Source: Lachnospiraceae bacterium (GTDB lineage Bacteria; Bacillota_A; Clostridia; Lachnospirales; Lachnospiraceae). From it: DNA of 52,104 nucleotides. The stretch spans positions 1-52,104 of the forward strand of contig JAILDD010000050.1 in NCBI GenBank assembly GCA_024689605.1, in the 5' to 3' direction. Positions 24,274 to 34,100 of the stretch are shown one piece after another (positions within the stretch are counted from its first letter, which is position 1; the number at the start of each line of letters is the position of its first letter). A program made the translations under genes and the position numbers. The notes beneath the pieces are model-generated. The model had not been told where the DNA came from, did not search any database, and saw nothing but the letters and a program-made list of their open reading frames with translations.

Positions 24274-25128
24274 ATGAAAGAAAAACTGTCCCACAGATTC
24301 ATAATTGCATTATCAGCATCGCTCCTGACACTTCTTTTGTGTGCCTGCGGAGAGACCACCTGTGATTTCTGCGGCCAGCAGAAAGTATGCCGGGAATTTG
24401 ATGTCATGGGAACCACCAGGCATATCTGCAATGACTGCCTGAACAACACCGCTTCAGCAGTTTCCGGAAATGTGGCAAGACAGTATGCGGAGCTCTTTGA
24501 AAACGGAACTCTGGAATATCCTGCGGATTCGCCCCTCGCAGACCACTCCGAGGATGAACAGGCAGAAGGTGAAGGTGGCGAAAATATCGAGATGCCGGAA
24601 CCCGTTGAAGTATATACTCCCGTTGATGATTCATCCGTTGATAATGAACAGGACACAGAACCGGCTGAAACCGACCAACCTGAGGATAATTCAGAACCCA
24701 CTGAAGACACGCCGGTGGACACATCCGGTCTTGCCAATGAAGCCCTTATATCCGACTTGAACCGCAAGCTTCAGGCGGACTCGATGATTCTCTACGCAGA
24801 TGCAAATGACGTAAACATATACCATCTCTATGAGAACGGCGGGGACACCGGCATAGTATTCACAGTGTCTCCCGGCACATCCGGGGATAAGATCTCTATA
24901 TGCCAGTACTCCCCCGATTCATCACAGTCCTATGTGAAAGCAGTCATCCGCTCAATCCTTACCTATGTTGACAGTAACGATTACGACGGCCTGGGACATG
25001 ACATATACAATGGCACGATCCAGAACGGAAGCTATTCCCAGAGCGGCATAAATTTCTACTCTTCCATCGGAACCGCAGACGAGATTGAAAAAGGGCTGCC
25101 TTCCAGCACATTCGAAATAGTTCCCTAA
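24274..25128 (+). CDS. Lipoprotein with cysteine-pair (zinc-ribbon-like) motif
   Basis: 284 residues from ATG 24274. The signal peptide is MKEKLSHRF then a hydrophobic core and lipobox LLLCAC. Directly after the lipid anchor come CDFCGQQKVC and HICNDC, a CxxC...CxxC set like a treble-clef or zinc-ribbon, which is unusual outside the cell. Residues about 80-150 are an acidic Pro/Glu/Asp/Thr linker. The C-terminal 130 residues (ALISDLNRKLQADSMILYADANDVNIYHLYE onward in shorter motifs) form an alpha/beta domain without a family I recognise. It opens the accessory block and is transcribed toward the VirD4-like operon, but about 250 bases and a separate promoter separate them. Confidence 0.7.
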   Translation: MKEKLSHRFIIALSASLLTLLLCACGETTCDFCGQQKVCREFDVMGTTRHICNDCLNNTASAVSGNVARQYAELFENGTLEYPADSPLADHSEDEQAEGEGGENIEMPEPVEVYTPVDDSSVDNEQDTEPAETDQPEDNSEPTEDTPVDTSGLANEALISDLNRKLQADSMILYADANDVNIYHLYENGGDTGIVFTVSPGTSGDKISICQYSPDSSQSYVKAVIRSILTYVDSNDYDGLGHDIYNGTIQNGSYSQSGINFYSSIGTADEIEKGLPSSTFEIVP

Positions 25129-25267
25129 ATCTTTTTGTATACAAAAAGCCCTGATTATTACCCGATTTGTTTTGTATATATTTTATCTATCAGCAATGAT
25201 TTTATTGTGATTTTTCACAATTTCCCATTCCAAAATTCACTTTGCTATGGTAATTTTTTCAACATGT

Positions 25268-25276
25268 TGCTATAAT
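25268..25276 (+). promoter_or_regulatory. Extended -10 promoter for the AAA-like/VirD4-like operon
   Basis: TGCTATAAT at 25268-25276 is a textbook extended -10 element; the -35 at 17-base spacing is weak. About 100 bases of leader follow, including a small hairpin GGCAG-TTTT-CTGCC, before AAGGCGG and the ATG at 25380. Confidence 0.55.
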
Positions 25277-25379
25277 GTCATGTGGGGGTTTGGTCAGACT
25301 CCATGTTATGTGTTTACATCAGCAGGCAGTTTTCTGCCACTGGTTGTAAGAGTATAAAATAGAAAGGCGGAAAACTTAA

Positions 25380-26243
25380 ATGGCAGAAAACCGGTACTAC
25401 AATGAAATCATGGGCCTCAGCGGCATGGATGATTTCAAAGATGTTGTGGAACAGTGGCACACTCTCAGCGAAAACATCCGTAAATACAATGTAAAGAGAC
25501 CTCCCGTTCTCCCCAGTCTTTTATGGGCATCTGACAGCGGCATGGATCTCGGAAGACTCATGAACATGCTCACAGGCTTTGTTTACGAGGAAAAGAATCT
25601 CATTGATTTTTATGGTTCGGTTCAGACACTTGATTATTATATGGAATATCCTTCCGAGGCTTCACAGTTCCATGAACTGGAGAAGATAATGGAAAAAATC
25701 CGCAGCGCAGCCGGATTCCGTTCCGAATATCACGGCCTTATGTCCATCGATGTAAGCGAGTGGATAGGACATTTCAATGAAGAGAATTTCATTGATGTTC
25801 TCAAATATCTTCAGAGCATCAATTCGGATATCCTCTATGTATTCCAGGTACCTAATTACAATCCTCAGGCTATAGAACAGCTCACCCAGATACTGGCACT
25901 GTTCTTCCATATACAGCCTATCACCTTAAAGCTTCCTGATGCAGATGCACTTGGCTTCTATACAAAGAACGAGCTTCTTAAGTATGGTCTCGCTCTTGAT
26001 CCCGAAGCTGAGCAGCTCATATACGCATCCGTTGCAAGACTTAAGGAAGACCAGTACTTCGCAGGCTACACCCTGCTGGACAGAATGGCATCGGATATCG
26101 CATATTCGCTCTACAGCACCACCCCTCCCAGTAACGGAATGGTGACCAGGAGCATGATAAGTGCATTCGGACCCGACGGAATGTATGTCACCGAAATGAT
26201 ACAGAACAATGCACGCGTATTCACATCCCAGTTCAGTTACTAA
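25380..26243 (+). CDS. Degenerate AAA+-like protein, partner of VirD4-like ATPase
   Basis: 287 residues, ribosome site AAGGCGG. No family is obvious, but the layout follows CbbX/SpoVK-type AAA+ proteins. MGLSGMDDFKDVVEQW (11-26) matches the N-terminal L-x-GL-x-x-x-K segment. WASDSGMDLGRLMNML (49-64) sits where Walker A should be but has lost G-K-T. SIDVSEW (122-128) sits at Walker B but lacks the second acidic residue. DILYVFQVP (150-158) fits sensor 1, and residues 195-240 resemble the helical lid. It is therefore probably a non-hydrolysing AAA+ structural protein. It is 22 bases upstream of the VirD4-like gene, which suggests a complex. This reading is inference. Confidence 0.5.
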   Translation: MAENRYYNEIMGLSGMDDFKDVVEQWHTLSENIRKYNVKRPPVLPSLLWASDSGMDLGRLMNMLTGFVYEEKNLIDFYGSVQTLDYYMEYPSEASQFHELEKIMEKIRSAAGFRSEYHGLMSIDVSEWIGHFNEENFIDVLKYLQSINSDILYVFQVPNYNPQAIEQLTQILALFFHIQPITLKLPDADALGFYTKNELLKYGLALDPEAEQLIYASVARLKEDQYFAGYTLLDRMASDIAYSLYSTTPPSNGMVTRSMISAFGPDGMYVTEMIQNNARVFTSQFSY

Positions 26244-26265
26244 AAGATAAGGAGGCCGGTTAAAA

Positions 26266-27762
26266 ATGGCAAGTAATCAGATAAAAAACACAAGATATAA
26301 AGCAAACAACGGTCAGACCAGATGGGCTACCGTTGAAGAGATGCAGCGTTCCGCTACAAGAGTGGATTTGCACGCACCCTCTTATCCTACCGCCGGTATC
26401 CCCGTAATGTCAGACGGAAATACCGCTTACCTTGACGGTACCGATACACATACACTTATCTTCGGTGCTACAGGTTCCAAGAAGACCCGTATCTTCTGTA
26501 TGCCTACCATCAACATGATGATACGTGCAGGCGAGTCCTTCATCGTAACAGACCCTAAGGCTGAGCTTTATGTCCGCACAGGCGGATTCGCAAAAGAGCG
26601 TGGCTACAAGCTGGTAGTTCTTAACTTCCGTGATATCGGTTACGGAGACATGTGGGATCCCCTGGCTCTTCCTTTTGAGTATTACACCACAGGCCGTAAG
26701 GACGAAGCCAACAACCTCATAAACGACCTTGCTGCTACACTTTCAGCAAGACAGAAAGAGAATTCAACCGATCTGCTCTATCCTCTGATGGCAGAAACAC
26801 TTCTTACAGCTAACATGTACCTGCTGTTCGAAGCTGCCGCTGCTGAGGGCGCAGTTAACATGAGAAGTCTTACAGCTCTCTGCTCCCAGTCATCTCTTGA
26901 ATCACTGAGAACTCTGGCCGGCAAGATGAGCTCACAGAATACAATCGGTATGCTCTTCAAGGGTACACTCCTGGGTGAGAATGAAAAGACAATTTCTTCC
27001 ATCATGTCAGTGCTTTACGGAATGGTTTCCATCTTCAACCTGAACAAGAGACTTACCGATATGCTCTGCCACAATACTTTCGATATGAGAATGTTCGGAC
27101 ACGAGAAGACAGCTGTTTACATCATCGTACCCGATGAAAAGACAACCTGTCACTTCCTGGTAACAATGTTCATCAAGCAGGTATACGAAATCCTGATCGG
27201 TGAAGCTCAGAGACAGCCTACACTTTCACTGCCTGTCCGTGTCAACTTCGTGCTGGACGAGTTCTGTAATATCCCGAAGATACCGGATATGCCTTCCATG
27301 ATATCCGCAGGACGAAGCCGAAACATGAGATTCTATCTTATCGTACAGTCCATACACCAGCTGAAGGGTCGATACGGCGAAGATGCCGACACCATCAAGG
27401 GTAACTGTGATAACTGGATCTTCCTCACATCCCGTGAGCGTGACCTCTTGAATGAAATGAGTTTCCTCTGCGGTGAGATTGATGCCTGGGGACCGGGTGG
27501 CGCAGAAAAGAGACGGCTGATTTCAATTTCCGAACTTCAGCGTTTCAACAAACAAAAAGGTGAAGTCCTCATACTCCATGGCCGTGAATATCCGTTCATC
27601 ACTTACATGGCTGATATCGACCAGTATCCTGATTTCGCAAACTGGAGAGTGGTTCCCATTGCCCCCATCGAGATACCTCACGTGCCTACTTTCGACGTTA
27701 TCAAGTTCACAACCAAGAACGCTTTCCTTCCCGATGGTGTTCCCTTCAACGAGCCCGACTAA
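26266..27762 (+). CDS. VirD4/TraG-like ATPase lacking membrane helices
   Basis: 498 residues. Matches to type IV coupling proteins are DGTDTHTLIFGATGSKKTR with Walker A at 67-74, SFIVTDPKAELY (93-102) and VLNFRDIGYGDMWDPL. Others are NFVLDEFCNIPKIPDMP (Walker B DEF at 331-333), MISAGRSRNMRFYLIVQSIHQLKG, and TIKGNCDNWIFLTSRE. The Walker A has lysine where the last glycine of GSGKT normally lies (GATGSKKT). The usual N-terminal transmembrane pair is absent; only about 60 soluble residues precede Walker A. Coupling proteins hand substrates to a type IV channel, but no relaxase or VirB gene is nearby. It may power a different process with the neighbouring AAA-like protein. An intrinsic terminator follows. 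Confidence 0.85.
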   Translation: MASNQIKNTRYKANNGQTRWATVEEMQRSATRVDLHAPSYPTAGIPVMSDGNTAYLDGTDTHTLIFGATGSKKTRIFCMPTINMMIRAGESFIVTDPKAELYVRTGGFAKERGYKLVVLNFRDIGYGDMWDPLALPFEYYTTGRKDEANNLINDLAATLSARQKENSTDLLYPLMAETLLTANMYLLFEAAAAEGAVNMRSLTALCSQSSLESLRTLAGKMSSQNTIGMLFKGTLLGENEKTISSIMSVLYGMVSIFNLNKRLTDMLCHNTFDMRMFGHEKTAVYIIVPDEKTTCHFLVTMFIKQVYEILIGEAQRQPTLSLPVRVNFVLDEFCNIPKIPDMPSMISAGRSRNMRFYLIVQSIHQLKGRYGEDADTIKGNCDNWIFLTSRERDLLNEMSFLCGEIDAWGPGGAEKRRLISISELQRFNKQKGEVLILHGREYPFITYMADIDQYPDFANWRVVPIAPIEIPHVPTFDVIKFTTKNAFLPDGVPFNEPD

Positions 27763-27800
27763 GGACGCGACTAAGAATAAGGAAAAATTAACAGCATAAT

Positions 27801-27834
27801 AAAAACTGCACATCGCCTGATGTGCAGTTTTTTT
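27801..27834 (+). terminator. Intrinsic terminator after VirD4-like gene
   Basis: AAACTGCACATC and GATGTGCAGTTT pair as a 12-base stem with a four-base loop and are followed by four more T. It starts about 40 bases after the stop. Confidence 0.92.
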
Positions 27835-28132
27835 GTAGGAGCGGTGTAAACAAAATTCACTCTATTCATCACAGGGACTGTGATAGGATTTTCGGTTCAT
27901 GTGCCTCAGTTAGTCAGACGTTTTACGCTCTATATTGAATTATGCTTTAACTTAATTTTGACAGTTCGTCTTTCATATGAATACAGTGTATTCATTTTAT
28001 ATAAATTTATGAATACACAACACTCATTTTTTCAAAACAAAGCTATTGTAAATCCATCTTTTGTTAAATTGTGATTGAATTGTGTTGTAATGATTTATTA
28101 TTTCCTTTTTTAACTTCTTTAAAAAGAGTCAT
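27835..28132. other. AT-rich convergent intergenic region with a palindrome
   Basis: No credible gene was seen between the terminator at 27834 and the stop of the giant gene at 28133. It contains a 19-base perfect palindrome at 27977-27995 and a third half-site ATGAATACA at 28009-28017. A short plus-strand ORF at 27880-28074 lacks a ribosome site and family features. Confidence 0.5.
27977..27995. repeat. 19-base palindrome ATGAATACA-G-TGTATTCAT
   Basis: The arms ATGAATACA (27977-27985) and TGTATTCAT (27987-27995) are perfectly complementary about a single G. The half-site ATGAATACA recurs at 28009-28017, 32 bases from the first. It is AT-rich and without a T run, so it is more like a protein-binding site than a terminator. 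Confidence 0.6.
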
Positions 28133-31100
28133 TCATGCAGCCTTCATCTTTAGGAATATGCTATTTATTGTATTTGCATCTGTCTTGCCAATGCTGCTCT
28201 TCAGTCCTAATACAAGCATTACAGTTGCCGCCATAACCCTGGTTTCTTTTACTGGATTGAACTTGCTTGCACAGAAAGCTATCGAATTCGCCATCCTCAT
28301 TCCTGTATCAGCTACCAGCTCCTCAATGTTCTCATAGCCCTTACCGGTACATACGATATCCAGAACCGACATTCCGTTCAGTTCGGCGTCCATTACCTCC
28401 CTGGAGCCCACCATAGATGCATAGCTGTCCTTTATGCCACGCACGGCCTTCTGCCCTTTCTCCGTATCAGTATAATAGGATTTGAGCATTTCTTTGTCCT
28501 GCATGCACCTGATACAATAAGTAGCAAATTCTATGCCTGCATTTATGGCACTATTGATTGCACCGGTCATAATACCGACATCAACCTTTCCGTAAATTTC
28601 TTCTGCAACTGCCAGACCCATCTTGGCAACATCATTCACAATAGCCATATTCTGTATGGTATCTGCTGTTTTAACTGACAGCTTCTGAATATCCTTGTGC
28701 TCAGCTACAGTATTCTTGTTCAGCTGCTTCTGTCTCTCATCCTGGACCTCTTCCGCTTTCTTGAGTGTAGCCCTATCCTTCATCATCGTAGACTGATCAT
28801 TTGCCCGGTTCGTTGCATCATTCAGCAGCTGTTTGTTCTTTATGCTGACCGCAATATCCCTGAAGCCGTCAATGAACACCTTGTACTTATTTATCTTGCT
28901 TACAACAAATGAGTACTTGCTTACAAGACTGTCACCGAATCCCTTAACGATATTGTACTTGTCCTGAAGCATATTCACAGTATTCTCGCCCAATGCCCCA
29001 TTCAAAATCTCTGATGTGGAAGTCTTTATGGTCTCCTGCACCTTATTCAGGATTTCCTGGGGTTTTGCAAGAAGCTCCTGGATTTCCTTATCGGAATCTT
29101 TATGCATATTTATTGTGCTTTCTACTATTTCCTTGACCTTAGTCACGAAGGGTGAATGCTCCTGGTCATCGGAAACCTTGCCGGTCGCGCTGTCAATATT
29201 TGACATGACATACGCCGTAGCCTCTGCATACTTATTCTCCACTGTTTCTTTTATACTTTTAGCGATGGTTAAGTTTACAAATGACTCGACGCTTACAGCA
29301 ATATTCGTATAATTCTTTGCCTTGTCAACGATTCCATTAATCTTCGTCGAAGTCTTGTCGTACTTATCAAAAATCAAATTGATATCATCACGAATATCGC
29401 CATACTCGTACTGCAACTCATAGGAACCGATTATCTCATCAAGCCTTGATGAACGGCCATTTTTTGTCTTTTCCGTAAGCTTGCCTTTGACAAGCTTTCC
29501 GATAGTGGAAAGATCGACACCTGAAGTAACGGAACTGACTACCAGGTTATTTATATCATTAGTAAGGGATGTCGTACTGGTATAGAAAGTACCTGTAAGC
29601 TTATTCTTTAAGATTCCCTTTATATCATAACTCATCGGATCCGTTGTCAGTAAAGAAGGAAGTTCGCTTATGCGGCTTTCCTTCTTTACCTCATCGCTGG
29701 CAAGCATATCATCCAGCTTGTCTATCGCTTCACTAATGCTGGGCATAAGCATGCCGCCATAATCCTTCACGCTCTTTTTGATTTCTGCCACAGACATGCC
29801 AACAAGCGGAAGCTTTGTGCTGTTAAGGGTTTCATCAGTAAGTACTTTCTTGCCCTTCTGTACTCCGAACCTAAAATAGCCATTGCCGGTATTATGGATA
29901 TTGCGTCTGAGTATGCTATAATCCATGGAAAGCTTTCCGTAGCTTGAAATCTTACCGGCAGAACGATAAAGCTCGTCATTACCTTCACGCATTTCCAGCT
30001 CATACTCTGCCCTCTGAACAAACTGCAGTGCCCTTAAGAACAGCTTCCAGTCAACAGCAGTATCCCTCTTGAAGATGTAGCATCTTTCATTGCTGAGAAT
30101 ATCACCGATATCCTTTTTAGCGGTAAAATCAACCGAATCATCAACCTGGGTGGACAGCAGCGACTTGAATGCATCCGTATATGCATTCTCGCCAAGGCTC
30201 ACGCCTTCATTTCCCCGGAGGGACTTATCAATATACTCGTCAATAAGCCTGAATCTTCCTGTCTCATTGGCAAAGTTCCTCTCCTTAGATGCCCGGAAAA
30301 CATTCATATAAAAATTCTTCTTTGAAATATCCAGGAAGTCCCTGCGGCCCAGTACCTTAATAAACAGCTTTTTCTGCTTTTCACTGAGATTGTTATATCC
30401 TGCTAGAGCTATCTTTGCGTCTTTATTCTTGCCGCTCACACGATCCTTTTCTGATTCCTTCTTAAGGAAATCTTCGAGCTGGTCCTTAGCAATATCCTTT
30501 CCTTCTGCCTTGTCAAACTCCTTTTTGTAAGTCTCAATCGCCTTCTTGTTGCCGCTGGCGAGAACATAGTTGGAAGCGTTCCTCATGGCAAATCTTGCCC
30601 TGTTGTCCTTCTCCATCTCGTTCATAAAATCCACGGCCTTTGCAAGAAGCACCCAGTCAATCTTTCCGTAACGGTTGAAGGACTGTGCATCAAAATCACC
30701 TTTACCAAGTGCCCGACCCTGCAGAGTCTTCTTGTCATTGAATTTGAAGCTTAAAGCAGTGACCAGGGCCTGCATGCATGCACCGTTGCTCACGAATTTT
30801 CCGAAAGTCTTCTTATGGTTGTCCTCCGAAAACAGCAGCTTAAGTTCTTCACGCTTTTCCTCATCGATATATTTCTTGCTATCTGCACTGGTAGTATCCA
30901 AAGCTGCACGGTTCTGCAGGACAGCGATGAATCTGTGCATATCGATTTCATCCATCTCTGACAGTTTCTTTAAAACCTTTTTCCTTGCATTTATTTCTTT
31001 CATGAAATCAGAGCCGTTTATCTTTTTCATGACAAAGGATCCTGCAAAAAGAACCGGTATGTCACCTTTTTTATTAAATGTCTTCTCGATTGTATTGAGA

Positions 31101-34100
31101 CTCTTTTCAGACTTAGCCAGTTCAAGGAGCTTTGTCTTAACAGATTCAGGCGTAAAATCCTTCTTCCTTAGTTCAAATACATCATCTATCTGCTTCTTTC
31201 CAAGAAAAGCTGCTTCGTAAATTGACGATATGCCGTCACCCATACGCTTCTTATCTGCAGCAGTAACCTTTTCCTTCCCCTCCTTTACCTTGGCTGTTAC
31301 GCCTTTTGCAAACTGCAGGGCTTTTTCAAAAGCTGATTTGCTTAATGTAAGCCTGTCGCCGAATATATCAGTCCCCTTGTTAATCAGTTTATAGCAGCAT
31401 ACACTATAATCTATGCGGAAATCGTAATCCTTTCCGGACATGTAATTGGTAAGTTCCTTGAGCCTGTCAGCCGCTTCCTTAGTTCTCAGATTCTTTTCAG
31501 CCAAAACTGAAGCAGAACCACCATCGAATCCGATGGCGCCCTTTTCCATCAGCATAAGCCCCAGTGCAAAGAGTTCCTTTTCCGCAGTGCTCAGCTTGTT
31601 GTATTTCTTCTTCCAGCCATGTGCCCCGTTCTTATTAATAAGATTCTCGAAAACATCCTTGCCTGTGCACTGCAGGAAATTCTTGTTCTTAATCCCATAT
31701 TCCTTGGATGATACTGTATCGCTTTCTTTCTCGTTAAGTATGTACTTAAGGTTTGCCTGGCTTGATGCAAAGTTCTTTAATTCCGCACTCCACTTCGCCT
31801 CATCGAATACAGCATCCTTTCCGCTTTCAAGGTCTGTAAATATGCTCTCATGGTAATACTGCCTTAAAGCAAGCAGATACTTGTCCCTGATGAAACGTTC
31901 TGTCTTTCTGTATCCGGCATCTGTTTCCAATGCCTTGTCTGCACAGGTCATAAATGCGTCAATGTACTTAAAATAGCTGACCGCCTTCTCAGCCTTTTCC
32001 GAGAAAAATGCATTAGCCTTGTCATCCTGTTCCTTGACGCCAATTCCCGTTGCCAGAAGAGCCCTCAAGTCCCTGGCTACATCCATGCGTTCCTGCACAA
32101 GAGGACCGTGTGAGATTTCCAGGCTTTCAAGCTGCTTCAGTATCTTATAATTCTTCCTGAAAATCTTATACCATTCAGTCTTTACGAAACGGCGTTTTGA
32201 AAGAAACTTACTCTTTCTGTCAGTGTCAGCAAAATCATCTATATGCCTGTATGCATTTACTACCAGCAGCCTGTGCTCGTCTTCGGAAATTGCTTCTTCC
32301 TTGTCATCAGCAGAAGAAAGTATGTCGGAAACATCTGCAAGCCACTTCGCATGCTCATTTATTGTTTTGTCAAATCTCGCATTGACATTCTTTTCCACAA
32401 GAAGGTCTGTAAGGAAAGAATCAAGCTTATTGTATTTTGCCAGCGACGATTCCACTCTGTCCCTTGCTCTCTTCCAGTCATCGGAATTAAGTGAATTCAG
32501 TTTCTTGGTCCTGACATTTACAAGTGCCTTGCTTGTATATATATCAGCAAGAGCCTTCCTGTCATCAATCGTACCAAAGAATGTATCCCTGCGGTCCTTT
32601 ATGGTAAGCTCAGACTTTTTAGTTTCAATTATCTTTTTAGCGACCTTCTGTTCTTCCTCGGATGTCTTGTTGGCCTTTGTGTAATCTACATCCCTTTTGT
32701 ATATCTTCTCATAATCTTCAGCCATTTCAGCCAGCTTCACTTTAAAATCAGCTTCACTCAGATTAGCCATTAGTTTCATATTTGATCTGATAAATCGACC
32801 AATATTCCTGATGCCCTCCTCTTCGCCAGCAAAGATACTTTCCGGATTAATAGACGCAAGCTTCTTTAGGTAAAATTCAGCCTGAAAGCTGTTATGATCA
32901 TACCTGCTGCAGGCTTTCACGATTTCATCCTTAAGGTCACTGTGGGACATCAGTTTTTTGAAAGTATTCTTATCTCCGTACAGGCTCGTGATAACTTCCT
33001 GTGCACAGAAATACACGATTGCCGTCTTCTCCGCGTTTTTCTTATCCTTCCCTACTACCTCCTTAAGTGCAGTCTTGGTTGCGGACTGAATGTTCTTTTC
33101 AATGCTCTTTCCGTCAGCATTCGCTTCTTTCTGCAATGTAATCTGTAACTTTTCAAGCTCGCTCTTGAAAAGCACCGTCTCTCCTGAAAGCTTTCCGCTA
33201 AAGATAAGTTCGTAATTCTTGTCAATATATATCTGTTTGACAGCATCAGGCACCTGGGCCGCATTTATGGCATCAATCGCTTTCCCGAGTTTTTTCTCAA
33301 TCTCTCCGTCGAGGAACTTTTTTACCGCATTTTCATCGCAATCCATCACTGTGAGGTAGAAAAATGTTTCGCCGCACAGTTTTTCCACAAAATTCTTATA
33401 CCGTCCGTTCTTATACTTGCAGATAAACTTATGCTGCTTCATAAAATGCTCGTACCTTACCTTGTCGAGCGTTCCATCAGGCTTTGCATCAGGCTTGAGG
33501 GAATCAAATAATTTTTTCTTTTCCAGTGCCTGATTCCTTGACATTTTCAGGCTCTCACCTGTACTGTGCACCAAATCATTCAGATCTCCTAAGCTAGCCG
33601 TTCCGTTGAGCATGGTAATCCCCAGGATTACTTTATTGATGAGTTCCCGGTCATCCTTACATTCTTCCTTCATGCCCTTTATGAAATCTTTGTTGCCAAC
33701 AATATTCTGTTTAAGCCTGCCTGCGATCAGCTTAATATCTGATGTAGGAAGGTATTCTATCTTTGAAAGTTCTGCATCCGAACCACATATACTTTTTATG
33801 AGATTTTCACGCAGATATTCCACATCATCCTTGTCAAGGACGCTGCAGACATCCTTGTCCTCCAGGAAAAGGTCTCCGAGTATGCGCTTTGAAAAGCCGA
33901 TCTGCCTTGCCGGCTTTTCCTGGGTCCAGTGCTCCATAAAATCAGCATACTTTATATTAGGCTTGGTAAGGTCTATTGTTTCATCATTCTTCCTTATAAG
34001 CTCATCAAACTTCGCCTTAAATTCTTCCTTGGTATATGCGCCCATTTCAAACTTGAGCTTTTCGATTGCTTCCCAGGTCTCAGCCTTAAGCATACGGTGC

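Noticed and set aside
27880..28074. 64-codon plus-strand ORF in the convergent spacer
   Set aside because: No ribosome site, no family pattern, AT-driven composition, and it overlaps the palindrome.
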